A DNA stretch of 64,000 nt, taken from Aphrophora alni (Eukaryota; Arthropoda; Insecta; Hemiptera; Aphrophoridae). The position numbers and the translations under genes are program-made. Below the pieces are notes generated by a model. The model was given only the letters and a program-made list of their open reading frames with translations, was not told where the DNA came from and did not search any database. The DNA lies in contig OY740765.1 in assembly GCA_963513935.1 (NCBI GenBank), positions 75,809,718 through 75,873,717 on the forward strand, written 5' to 3'. Below are positions 11,839-23,553 of this stretch, piece after piece (the stretch's first letter is position 1; each line of letters opens with the position of its first letter).

Positions 11839-12361
11839 TAAGTAACTCTTTAAAATGGATATAAATTAATTTATATCTAGAAGTTAAAAGTGTAAATTAA
11901 ACCTATACAATTTTAATTAACCTTAATTATTATCCTTGATTAAACCTATAAATAATTTGTTTAATTTTAAACAATTTATTGACTGTATCTGTATGTATTA
12001 TTTTTATACAACCTACAAAATAAGCTGCAGTTTAAATAAACGTTTTATTTTGTTCAAGTATTATTAAAATCTCATGATTAAATGGATGGTTGATTAACAT
12101 ATTAATTAAATATTTTCTAAAATGGGACTTTTAAATTTCTTTGTACTATTATTCAAAAATCTCTACAATTAAATTAAACAGATGATCAATTAACTCATTA
12201 AATCACTTATTTATATACATGAGTACTATAAACAACTATTTAAAAAGGTGTATAAAAAAATACTTCCATTAGAATATTTAAAATCATTAATGTCATTACT
12301 ATTTAGTGTAGATAATTGTTTACTTGAACATCAAAGAAAATAACTTTACCAGAATGAAAAC

Positions 12362-12916
12362 CAGTAGCGGCCGATGGTTAAGGGCTCTGTTTTATTTTAT
12401 ACACGTAAGGGAAGGCATGTTATCATTCACATAACATTCACAATCACAAAGGGTTAAACTTAAAAACATAAACAAACAACTTGTGTGAGTGGCGAGACAC
12501 TATTTAGAACAGTTGCGCCAACTTATTTTGCCCATCGAAAACAAGGTTTTTAGTAATGCGGAACATCTAATTTAAAGTGGATTCACTGTCTGCGCGCGCA
12601 GCTTCGGACTCTGCCCTAGAAGCCCATTACACGCTGTGTAAATGACGTCACGGCACCCTCAGCTCTGTCTGCTGCTTGCCCCATATGACTAAATGCAATG
12701 AAACTGGGACGCTCTGGCCACCGTCCGAACTCCAGAATACATTCGTCAAATATTTTATATTGTAAAACTTCCGCTACAAATGATGGTGAAATCCATAGCG
12801 GCAATTCATAATTCATTTATCTCCACAGAATTAAATACATATAGGTATTTACATTATTAAAATAATATTATAATGGGGGGGGGGGTCCGAGAGTCCTTAT
12901 GAGTAAGCCGCCACTG
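12362..12916. mobile_element. hAT MITE with perfect 8-bp target duplication
   Basis: Ends are CAGTAGCGGC and, inverted, CAGTGGCGGC, flanked on both sides by ATGAAAAC (12354-12361 and 12917-12924). It is 555 bp and GC-richer in the middle than its surroundings. A minus frame at 12616-12816 (66 codons) fills the centre but matches no family I know; it may be the residue of a longer parent. The G-run at 12873-12885 lies inside. Confidence 0.88.
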
Positions 12917-12924
12917 ATGAAAAC

Positions 12925-14209
12925 TTATATAATGTGTTTGTTTTTTTTTCTAAATCAACTGCTGGAGTAACTGAGGAATAAATTAAATGTGGCTGTACCA
13001 GATTTGAATTGTAAATGCTTATTATGTACCATTCTAAAGATAACATTTTATACTTTCACATCCATGTATAAATATCAATGACAAGATATGAAGGAAAATG
13101 TATTAAAACTCCTTTAATCTCCATTAAATTTTGTTGCCATTGTCTTATCTTGTCCCTCTGTAGTCACAACCCTTGATGGGTGTTTCCTCTTCCAAATTTC
13201 TCTCATAGCTTTCTCAAGTTTATTCCCTTGTAACTTAGACAATCTTTTCTTATCTCGTAACCCCTATCATTCTTAGCTATCTTCCATATCTTCAAGCCAT
13301 CTCTTCCAGTGTCTTCAAACTTGTCTTTTGCTTTAAGATCTGTAACATAAATTGTTTTTGCATCGTACCTGCTTTACTTTATTACTAAAACTGATAGAAA
13401 ATAACCTACATCATTAACTAGAATTAATTGTAGTCACGACAAATCAAAATTTGAATTATAAATTGATTTTAAGAATTATCGTCTCATTGCACGAATAACG
13501 ATTGTTAATTTGGAACACTCTTCAAGACATCAAACGATGAAAAAGAAGTTTAAATACACTTTGTCCAGAGGTTTGTCTTCCATCTGTCTGAAGGCCATTT
13601 AAATTTTTTAATTGAAATTCAATTTTGTTAGAACCAGGTTTGTAAGCTATATTGAGTTAAATTTTGTATACAGGTTTTTGACATGTACCTTATAACATGC
13701 TGTTATAAAATGATATTGGTTTATTTAATTTCTAATTTTTTTTAACACACATTTTTCTTAGTATCTTGGACATTACAAAACCTATAAAGTTTTAACAAAA
13801 GTTATCTTTTACGAATCACTATTAAATCACACTAATGTAATCAAATGCTTCCATTACATAGCCAATTTTTTATCTAAGCCAACTAGCAGACAGTCGACAA
13901 TAGATCATTAAACTAGAATTGGAAATAAAAATGAACAACCTATCTGACACAATACTGACAAAAATATTTTTCTAAATATGGGCATAATTATATAAAAATC
14001 ATTGTCAAAACATCATGTTTTGGGCTCATAGAGAGAGGAAAATATTTATACTAAATTAAGTACGGTTGGTGGAGAAACGAGTTAATATAATTTGTTTATT
14101 TTTCTTGGTGAAAATTCTTAACTTGTTTTGTATTAAGAATTTGGTAGCTTTATAATTTTGTGTTATATAAGGCCTAATTGTTTGAACTTATAATATAAAT
14201 ATGTTTCAG
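12925..14209. other. Intron sequence, no gene seen
   Basis: This is the 3' part of the first visible ALDH intron. A short C/T-rich stretch around 13140-13330 shows no open frame. Nothing else was recognised. Confidence 0.5.
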
Positions 14210-14350
14210 GATGATGTAAACAAAGCTGTTGCTGCTGCTTTTGAGGCTTTCAAGTATTCATCTCCATGGAGACGTATGGATGCTTCCGAGCGAGGAGTAT
14301 TAATCAATAGACTGGCTGATCTTATGGAGAGAGACAGACAATACCTTGCT
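14210..14350 (+). CDS. Aldh: Aldehyde dehydrogenase, internal exon
   Basis: A 141-bp exon (47 codons, phase 0 at both ends) with acceptor TGTTTCAG and donor GTGAGT, a near-consensus 5' splice site. It reads [14 protein letters not shown], then [12 protein letters not shown] and [16 protein letters not shown]. These are the family's N-terminal helices (DVdkAV..A..AF, WR.mda.eRg.ll..lAdl.e). It joins in frame to the exon at 10239-10343 and to the exon at 26107-26353. The 11.8-kb intron that follows holds the intact Tigger element and a piggyBac-type element. There are no stops or frameshifts. Confidence 0.95.
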
Positions 14351-15253
14351 GTGAGTGTTGCTGTATTTCTTGTATATTTTTGTTATATGAATTTATGTAT
14401 GTAATTTTATTTTAATTATTTTTTTATACAATAGATTAATTAATTTGATTAACTTAAGTGAAATAGAAATAGAACAGTGGAGTAAATAGAAAGCAGTATG
14501 AATATATATTCAAACATGATTTGTTTACTGTGCACAAATTAGATTATTTTGTAAAAAAAAAAAAAAAAAAAATTTGAATTATATTTTAGTTTTATATCAT
14601 TTTTTGATATTTCTCCAACCAATACACTATTTTAGGGTAGTTTTCTCATGAGGCATTTTTTGCTAGTGAATGACAAATTGGGCTATGATTTATGATGAAT
14701 CAGAGTTAGTATAGTGGATTATATAGTGTGTATCACCATAATTATAGTTTAACTTATTACATTTCTTAAATTAGACCATTTCCTTCCTAATTTGGCATAT
14801 AAAAAGCAAAGGCAACTTCTGATTGTAAAACTTTCAACTGATTTGTTCGCTGAACACATAAAGTTCCATTAGTTTTGTACTAATTTAAACCAGGTGTTCG
14901 CCTAATTAAACTTATGTGTATTTCATCTCTGGTAGTTGTTAATTTCATACAAATTTGTGAAATAACTAGCACAATCTAATTGAATAGAGACCATATTAAG
15001 AAAATGAACTATTATGAACCAAACAAAACTGAGTCTCAATTTCTCAAATAAAGGAGTTGATGCTCCCAGTTCAAGTATTTCTAAATTTGTTAGACTTTTA
15101 ATAACGACATATCTGTTTGCTCTTGGAAAAGGTTATTTTTGGTTTAAAACAGTTGCATTTTTATGGTCTACTCAATATATAACTCCACATTAAAAAAAAG
15201 AAGATTTATTCAGTTTTTTATGCAAATAAATACCATATTTGATTAATTGAGTA

Positions 15254-17421
15254 CAGTAATACCCCGACTTATGCTACCCCGACTTACGCGAATTTCGAGT
15301 TACGCGATCGGAAGATCCCCACTCCACCTTCATCCCCACTCCGCCTCTACTAATGTTTAGTCTGCCTGCACTGCAGTCCATTTCAGTTCAGTGGTTTGTT
15401 TAACACAGAGTCAACGCTATACAGTAAATTGCGGATTGTGTTTTGTGTTAGTTTATATTGTTTGTTGTTATAACTACAGAGACTTGATAGACTATGTCAT
15501 CCAAACGAAGTGTAACCGATTCTTTTGCATCAAATAAGAAAAGAAAAACATTATCTTTGGAATGTAAACTGAACATTATCAAAGACTTTGATGCAAAAAT
15601 AAAAATTTGTGAATTGGCAAAGAAATATAATTTACCGGACTCAACAGTCAGAACCATTATAAAAGGCAACGAAAAAATTCTTGACGCTGTAAAAAATGCT
15701 CAATCTTTGAATTCAAGCATCATTCGTAAACGTCACGGTATTATCGCTGATATGGAAACAATGTTGAAATTATGGTGTGATAATCAAGTAAGGGTGAAAA
15801 ATTGTCCTGTTGATCAGAACACGGTGTGCTCTCAAGCTAAGCTGATTTTTGACAGATTAAAAGAAGAAGCTGGGGAAGTGGCTAAAGATGAAATATTTAA
15901 AGCCAGTAATGGTTGGTTCAGCCGATTCAAAACTCGCTGTAATTGGCATAGCATTGCAGAAAGTGGAGAGGCGGCTAGCGCTGACAAAGAGGCTGCATCT
16001 CTTTATCCTGAAAAACTAAAAGATATGATAGAAGAAGGTGGCTATACCAGCCAAACCATATTCAATGTGGATGAGACTGGCCTGTTCTGGAAGAAGATGC
16101 CTAAAAGAACTTTCATTGCACGTGAAGAGAAAACTTTTCCAGGTTTTAAGGCCGCGAAAGACAGATTGACAGTCACGGTTGGGGCGAATGTAGCTGGTGA
16201 TTGTAAGTTAAAACCTCTCCTAATTTATAGCTCAGAAAATCCAAGAGCATTAAAAAATATATCTAAAGCTGGCTTGCCCGTGATTTGGAAGTCGAATCGT
16301 AAGGCTTGGGTAACAGCTTCCCTTTTTGAGGACGGGTTTGGTCATCACTTCATACCTGAAGTCGAATTCTATTGCCAATCTAAACAAATCCCATTTAAAG
16401 TTATGCTATTAATCGACAACACACCAGGTCATCCTCCTGTTACTTTAACTAACTTTGATTCACGTGTGAAAGTTGTATTTTTGCCACCAAATACAACCAG
16501 CTTGCTTCAACCGATGGACCAAGGAGTCATCAAAACATTCAAAGCATATTACACGAGACGATCGTTTGCGCATCTGCATGAAGCTATGAGACAAAACAAC
16601 GAGCTCTCAGTTAAAGACTTTTGGAAACAATTCAATGTTTTAGATGCCGTGAGAATCATTGGACAATCTTGGAATGAAATTTCACAAAAAACTTTAAATG
16701 GAGTCTGGAAAAAACTATGTCCTTTTTTTTTCACCACTGACACTCAGGCGGAAACAGAGCCAGATGAAATTAGCAATGTGATTGAAGAAGTTGTTGAACT
16801 TGTCAGACATATAAATTTAGAAGTCGATAGTGATGACGTTCAAGAACTGCTGGATTCACACAATCAGGAGCTGACAACTGATGAGCTCATGGAAATGCGT
16901 GAGCAAGACCTTGAAGAACCTGATTCTTTAGATCCAGTTCAATTAGAAGATCAAATGACTATTGGAAACTTGACAGAAGGCCTCAGTTCAATTGAAAAGG
17001 GGTTACAAATTTTGGAAAACATAGACTCCAACGAAGAGCGTATTTCTGTTACAAAACGAGGAATTAAAAAATTATTAGCGTGCTACGAAGAAATTTTGAG
17101 TGAGAAGAGAAAAACTTTGATCCGTCAGACGACTTTGCTAGATTTTATGAAGCCTTCTACATCAAAATAAACTTTGGTTTACGTTTTTGTAATTCAAAAT
17201 ATGTAATTTGTATAATTTGTTACGTGTACAGTATTGTATTTAAGACTTTATTACACATTTTTCTTATAAATTATTGTTTTCTTTATTCTCCGATCCCAAT
17301 TAAACATAATTTGTATGTACAGTACAGTATTTATATGCAAAATTGTACCCCGACTTACGCGAATTCGACTTACGCGGTTATCGCTCGGTCCCACCTATCG
17401 CGTAAGTTCGAGGTATTACTG
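15254..17421 (+). mobile_element. Intact Tigger/pogo DNA transposon
   Basis: A 2168-bp element flanked by TA (15252-15253 and 17422-17423). Ends are CAGTAATACCCCGACTTA and, inverted, CAGTAATACCTCGAACTTA. CGACTTACGCG/CGAGTTACGCG motifs are repeated within the first and last 80 bp. It holds one complete transposase frame in the same orientation as the ALDH gene. Intact ends plus intact frame imply a young insertion in the second visible intron. Confidence 0.95.
15494..17170 (+). CDS. Tigger/pogo-family transposase, full length
   Basis: An uninterrupted 558-codon frame. Residues about 1-70 form a CENP-B-type helix-turn-helix (KRKTLSLECKLNIIKDFD, LAKKYNLPDSTVRTIIKG). Residues about 75-155 are a second CENP-B/HTH domain (WCDNQ, then KASNGWFSRFKTR). 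Residues about 165-380 are the DDE superfamily domain: D193 in FNVDETGLFW, D308 in LLIDNTPGHP and D342 in LLQPMDQGVI, with 33 residues between the last two. The acidic tail ends in RQTTLLDFMKPSTSK, a C-terminal signature shared by Tigger proteins. It should act in the nucleus, cutting at the element ends and inserting at TA. All expected residues are present, so activity is plausible but unproven. The start is at the first Met after the 5' repeat region. Confidence 0.95.
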   Translation: MSSKRSVTDSFASNKKRKTLSLECKLNIIKDFDAKIKICELAKKYNLPDSTVRTIIKGNEKILDAVKNAQSLNSSIIRKRHGIIADMETMLKLWCDNQVRVKNCPVDQNTVCSQAKLIFDRLKEEAGEVAKDEIFKASNGWFSRFKTRCNWHSIAESGEAASADKEAASLYPEKLKDMIEEGGYTSQTIFNVDETGLFWKKMPKRTFIAREEKTFPGFKAAKDRLTVTVGANVAGDCKLKPLLIYSSENPRALKNISKAGLPVIWKSNRKAWVTASLFEDGFGHHFIPEVEFYCQSKQIPFKVMLLIDNTPGHPPVTLTNFDSRVKVVFLPPNTTSLLQPMDQGVIKTFKAYYTRRSFAHLHEAMRQNNELSVKDFWKQFNVLDAVRIIGQSWNEISQKTLNGVWKKLCPFFFTTDTQAETEPDEISNVIEEVVELVRHINLEVDSDDVQELLDSHNQELTTDELMEMREQDLEEPDSLDPVQLEDQMTIGNLTEGLSSIEKGLQILENIDSNEERISVTKRGIKKLLACYEEILSEKRKTLIRQTTLLDFMKPSTSK

Positions 17422-17553
17422 TACATTTTTTTGCCCCTCCTATCATTATCTTAAATTCTACAGACTCGTTTCAGATGAACTACATTTTCAGAAGCAATTT
17501 ACTACATTCCTAGGAGTGACAGAAAAAGTACTCTATATGTCTCGCCAACTTTA

Positions 17554-18735
17554 CTTGAGGCAGCCCAAACTGACCTGCAGGGCTATTAGCCACCCATCCA
17601 CAACCGACCCTTTACAATCCTATTAGCGACGCTTCCGTGAATGCTCTAGTTGAATATTAATATTAAACAAATTATAATGTGATATATTGGTTCACGAGTT
17701 CATATTAAGGACCACGATATAACAAACATTTATGTTTTTGTTCCATTTCAAACGGACATCTTTTACGGTTTTAATATAAAATTATAAACAATAAAAGAAT
17801 ACAAAATGTCACAGTGTAATGCTCATTTCTATAATTTCTCCTATAAAAATTCGAATCTGTAAAAGAATAAATAGTATAAATTCTATATTTCCAACCATGC
17901 AGTTGGAAGAAAATTGAGATACAGGAGTACTTAACAAAACAAAAAATGTTCACTAGACGATTTCGAATGTCAAAGTTGAACTAATAAGTAAAGCGGAGCC
18001 ATTTAGTGAATCTTCCAGAAAGTACATCGTAATGAGATGGCTGCAAAATTTGGTCACACTGTTTTGAGATTGCCCCCATGTCACTGCAACCTAAATCCCA
18101 TCGAATTAGCTTGGGGTATATAAAAAATAACTTTGCTCAGCAGAATGTCTCGTACACATTTGGAGATGTTGAAAAACTACTGAACAACAACATCGATAAC
18201 ACATCAGCTGAATTATGGCAAAGATTCATCAAACACAAAAATAAACTTGAAGAGGACATGTGGAAAATCGATCACATCACAGATTTTTTCTCAGATGAAC
18301 TAAACCAAGTGATTGTTGCTGTAGACAGTGGAAGCGAGTCCGACTCTTCCATTTTTAATGATAGTGAAGATGAATTACTGGCTGTAGAACTCCCTGATTG
18401 AGTCCTTTTCAGGCCTAACTTCTGTAAATAGACATGTAAATACAACTAATATATAAAATCACATAAAAAATTTTTAAAAACACAAAAACTTTTAAAAAAC
18501 AAACACCCTCCCAAAGTTTTAATGATGTCCAATTGAAATGGGACAGAAACATAAATGTTTGTTATATCGTTGTCCTTAATATGAACAAACTTTCATTATC
18601 AGTATATCACGTTATAATTGGTTTAATATTAATATTAAACTAAGGCATTTACGGAAGCGTCGCTAATAGAATTGTAAAGGATCGGTTGCGGATGGGTGGC
18701 TAATAGCCCTGCAGGTCAGTTTGGGTTGCCTCAAG
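17554..18735 (+). mobile_element. IS630-like DNA transposon with ~210-bp inverted repeats
   Basis: Inverted arms 17554-17765 and 18524-18735 match closely: CCCAAACTGACCTGCAGGGC at the left and its complement at the right. The outermost shared bases are CTTGAGGCA. The plus-strand remnant transposase lies between the arms. I could not settle the target duplication. The element starts 130 bp after the intact Tigger element. Confidence 0.8.
18037..18401 (+). pseudogene. DDE (IS630-like) transposase, C-terminal remnant
   Basis: The frame from 18037 reads HTVLRLPPCHCNLNPIELAW, the third-acidic block of IS630-type DDE transposases, where the Glu of NPIE is catalytic. One base shift later it continues as GYIKNNFAQQNVSYTFGDVE and ends in an acidic tail (DSGSESDSS). 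The first two catalytic blocks are missing. It is an internally deleted, frameshifted remnant. The exact family within the IS630/Tc1 superfamily is undecided. Confidence 0.7.
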
Positions 18736-19195
18736 ACCTATAAATATGTACGTCCTAGTAAATTATGAAATATAAGTTATCATAATAACCGTATATAATT
18801 TTAATTATTGTTTTGCTCCATATCGTTTGGGAAATGTATTAAATAGGTATTGCTTCCCACTGAATTAAAAAAAAAAAAAATCTTTATTAATTATGTTAGT
18901 GTTCTGTTAGTTTAGTTTTTTGACAGACTTTACCTTAGGATCTCCTATATTTCTGATGTGGATCATCATAGTGTTAAAATTTTTCATTTTGTTTTAGTTT
19001 TAAAGATATTGTTTATGAAAATAAAATGTAAAGCTATTTATTTTGTAAAATTATAAACCTTCATTGTTAAATAGAGGACATTTCATCTAAATTAATAAGT
19101 AGATTCCAAATATTGCAATAGTGTCTTCTTGATCATCATTTGCAGCCCAGCTGGAGTTGGGGAATGATAACCATAGTGAACTAAGTACATATTAA

Positions 19196-21336
19196 CCCTG
19201 CCAGTGGCAGTGTTAATTTTCTTCGTTTTTTAAAAAAATAATAAAAAATATTATTTGTATACAAAACCTAAGATAACATTTTTCTCAGAGAGATGCATAG
19301 AATTCATCTATGTAATAAAAAATTTTTTTTTTTTTGAAACGGTTTTGGAGTAAGTAGGCCTATGTTACATGTCAAAAAATGATGTTATCATTTTTCAGAA
19401 ATACCTGTATTACCCAAAATCAATAGCTTACCTATTTCTAAGATATACACAATTTTTGTGTATTATTTGTGAATATATTTTAGGGAAAGAAATATATAAA
19501 TTTGTTACATTTTAAAAATGTAAAAAAATATTTTACGCAAAAACTGAATTTTCTCTTTATTTTTTCAAAAAAACATTAAAAATAGTAAAATATATTTTAT
19601 ACAGAACTTCTATATATCATTATGTCCAGAAAGGTGCATAGAATGTAGGTGTGTAGTGAAAAAAAATGATAGATGTAAAACATTTGGAGTTTTTTGTTCA
19701 AATACCAAAAAATCGAGAGTAACGGAGAGAAAATTTTCACAGAAATCGGTACATAAACCATATTAAAATTTTTTTATGATTTTGTTAAAATATTGATACA
19801 GATTTGTAATATATTTGTGGATAAAAGATGCTAAAAAGAAAAATCAATTTTGAAAATTTTCATTAGACATGAGTCATTTATTTTAAAAATCTACCTTCAC
19901 AATAGCCTAGACGTTGAGGTTAGGGCTGTGAAAAAAAACCAAAAATATGAAATATCACTAATAAATACACTCTACAAACATTGACACATTTATTATAAGT
20001 TGTATATACATTTATATATTATGTACTGTATATACATATTATAATAAATAAATGGTTCTTGAAACTAAAACTTCCAAAAGCAAATCTAGAACTAGGCCTG
20101 AATAGTACTAGATTTGGCCGAAAATATGAATTATCACTCATAACTACACTCTACAAACATTGACACATTTATTTTAAGTTGTATAAACAAATTATAATAA
20201 AAAAATCACTTCATGAAACTTATATTCACTATAAAAACACAAAGTTATTACACTTTGAAATTTCCACATCGACAAAAATCTTGCGAGATCGAAGTAACAA
20301 ATTTGAGGTTATTCTTGGTTTTATAAAGTACCACAGCCTTTGTATTTTTCCTTGTACAGATGTGTTTCAAATACAAGGTTAAACATTGAAACCTCCTCTT
20401 TACAGTTATATCACAAACGACAAGATTGTATAAAAATAAAGATCGGATTCTTCAAAACTGTCTAGACACTGAATATCGCAAACCGGTCTGAAAGTTCAGA
20501 GGATCATTTCCTAGAATGGATATAACTCGTAAACCATATAACTTAGGATGATTTCGTCTTCATAGTTCGAAAGAGGAAGAAAAATACTATATAATATTGT
20601 CAACTTGTAACATTTGGACAAGTTTTACCATTTCGAAAAAATATATGAACATATAGGTGATATTTTCTATATAATACTCGCCGCGGCAAATTGTCGGAAC
20701 CTGGTGTTATGAACGTCAACTTCAGTCAAGTCGTGTTTTTTCTATTTTACGCAACTTTAAATTTTCTAAACTTGGTTTTGAAAGATTGAAAGATTACCTT
20801 TTCAATGGTATAGAATACATTTCGATAATATAATATCTACTAGGATAAAAGTTGAATTGCAAAAAATGTAATTTTTAGCGTGTAAAATAGCGTTAAAATT
20901 CTTGATTTGGTTTAATTTTTATATAATAAAAACTATACTAGTTGGAAACATTTGAAAAAGACGGTTTTGAAGAGAAAGACGCGATCTATCAAGCAGTGTT
21001 ATGTCAGATGTGACGATTGAAATTTCGAAATAGGAATTTATAGACAAACGATACGAATGTTTTGTTTAAAACTTGTTAACGTAAAACTTTGACATTTTGC
21101 ATCAAAAATATACGAACTTCACCAATTTTTGGAATATTATTTATAACGTTTTGTGGTATTTTTTTTGCATGATATGCATCTACGGAACATTAGCTTTCCA
21201 ACAGTATTTTATTTATTGTGATGGGACCATTCTCAGTGGGCGTAATGGTCAATTGCAAAATACGTGTTTTAGAATTGCTGCACTAGGCCATGCATGAAAA
21301 ATCGACCCGCTAGCGGGTCGGATAACCGTTGGTGGG
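19196..21336. mobile_element. Non-autonomous piggyBac-type element, copy 1
   Basis: Flanked by TTAA on both sides (19192-19195, 21337-21340) with CCC termini: CCCTGCCAGTGGC and, inverted, CCCACCAACGG. The right end carries GACCCGCTAGCGGGTC, a perfect 16-bp palindrome. The interior of about 2.1 kb is very AT-rich and non-coding, apart from short chance frames such as 20179-20382 and 21097-21297. A diverged sister copy lies at 43765-48354. TTAA plus CCC ends is the piggyBac signature; superfamily assignment is otherwise inference. Confidence 0.75.
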
Positions 21337-21340
21337 TTAA

Positions 21341-22950
21341 CAGTTTATCAAGAAAGTAGAGTGTTAATTCCCATGCAAGTGAACTTTAACTAGAACAGAT
21401 AAGATAATGTTAGGTTAGGCTATGTGTTCATGATTGTTCATGATTATCTGGAAACTGATATAGGAGAAACTTGAACTGCACTATCAAACACATTGAAGTG
21501 TAATATTCTACCTGCACAGTTAATATTGACCTTATCTTTGCTAGATTTTTATAAGAAGTCAGTTGCTTTGGCATTGTTTTGTTCTTGATTAGCCAAAGTA
21601 ATTGACTTTAAAAGGTATGGAAGCTTATTGTTTTTAAATTTTCATTTAACCAAGACAAAATCATATTTTTTATTAGAGTCTTCGTGCCAGCATAATTTGT
21701 ATTTAGACCTTAAAATAGTTATGATTTAATTCTATAATGAGTGTAATGAATCCTAACTAACATTTTATTAATCATAGATTTTTAGATTAACAATAGCATT
21801 TCTCTCAATATAATATAATTTATCTTTAATGTAAATAAATAGCTGAACTAATAGTATGAACCTGTTTTTATGACCATGTACATGAAAGTCCAAAACGGGA
21901 CAAATAGTACAGGATAATTATAGGCTTTGATATTGTTTAGAAATTAGGTGGGGGGGGGGGGGGAGATTAGAACAAATTATAAATTTCAAGTGCAGCTATA
22001 CACTCTATTTTTTGAAACATTTACCATTTAAATGGGTTTCAAGGAAATTTTGTGAAAACCAATATTTGGCTTGGACAGGTTCTTAGATGACGCTTTGTTG
22101 AGAGATGCCAATGATTTACAAAAACTTAACCTTCTCTAGGAAATTAATCATTGGATGACAGTCTGACTAACGCGTTTGTCAATGATAGAGACACTTCCAA
22201 CATTGGCAATTTTTGGTCTCACCAAAATCTATATGTTTTCTCTTCATTACTTCTAACCCAACCACCATTAATATTTATAATTGATGGAATTTAAGTTATG
22301 GATCTCTTTATCGCTCTGCTTTCCAAAGCCACTACTCAGTACTAGCATCATTTGTTAGTTCTATCAGATAAAGACTTAGTGCTTGTGTCTTTCGTGCTGT
22401 TTATTTCTCTTCGTAGTTTTCTGGTTATTGAATTGAGCTTTGTCCTTGTTTGCTGCCAATTACGTCTTGCTTTTCTTTTGTCTACTATGAACTCTTAGAT
22501 TTTCTCGTATAATTATTTCGACAACTTCTAATTTTAATCTTCAGGGTGCTTTTCCATGATAACTGTTGGATATCAACTACGAAAATTGCCACTTCCCTGA
22601 CTAGTTCCTCTTCCGTTTTCAGGGACATATTCAGCTTTATCTTTTCAAGGTTATTTAGGGAACATTTTTGTGCTATTATTAGATATCATAGTCTTTAGAC
22701 AATGTAACAGCAATAAATGATAATGATATGGTTATAACAACATCTTTGTAATTGAGATAGGCATTTAAAAAAAAAGCCTTATACAGTGGACTATAGTCTT
22801 TTAGTGGTTTATAGTTTATTTAAATGATTAAACGTAGGCCAAATTATATATGTATGACACAATAAAAGTAAACATTTCTTCAATTTATATCACTACTACT
22901 GGTATTATCTCCGTTGCATTTTACTTCAGTTTTACTTGTAATTTGTATTT
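21341..22950. other. Intron sequence, no gene seen
   Basis: AT-rich. A run of about 13 G lies at 21950-21962. Around 22200-22650 the sequence is C/T-richer and could be the 3' region of the minus-strand LINE fragment described next, but I cannot prove it. Confidence 0.4.
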
Positions 22951-23061
22951 TTCATGGTTTAAATATTCATACCTGTTTTAATTGTTTAGCCTCCAACACT
23001 AAAATTATTACTTCCTTAGTCCGTGTTTCGCCTTGTTTTATCCTATTAAACAAAAAGGAAA

Positions 23062-23175
23062 AAGAAGTTGTACTAATTAATTGCACTCAAGAATGATGTG
23101 CTCAAGGCTTTCAATCCTCCACCCACACGATGTAGATGAGTGAATTTGGCATTTAGAAATGATGAAGGTACCCGT
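23062..23175 (-). pseudogene. Non-LTR retrotransposon, C-terminal zinc-motif fragment
   Basis: On the minus strand one frame reads ISKCQIHSSTSCGWRIESLE and then HIILECN before a stop. The Cys...Cys...His...Cys spacing resembles the CCHC motif that closes many arthropod LINE ORF2 proteins (CRxCG..ESLEHxLxEC). Nothing further upstream on that strand is recognisable, so this is a small isolated fragment. Confidence 0.5.
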
Positions 23176-23553
23176 GTTAACTATTAGCCCAGTTAATGAA
23201 GGGGAACATCAGCCAATGTTGGAAACAATCCCCAAAAAGCTGGATTTTTCACAGATTGTAGAACACCTTTAGACATGTATTTTTACAAAAGTCCTGTTCC
23301 CCCCTTGTGCTTCCCTCCCAACCCTTCTTGAATATAATTTTGCAATCCTTTCAGAATATACTAATATCTCCTTAACCAGTATATGAAATTAGAAGATTAT
23401 TTTTCCGTTTAGTCCTTAATTATTAACTCTGAGAAATAGTTCCTCTTTAATTTTGCTATAAAAGCAATATATTCTTTGCGATTCATTAATAAAGAGAGAA
23501 AAAAATCACAAAATATTTGCATATGATGTTTTGTTGAGCCTGTTAGGTTAGTA

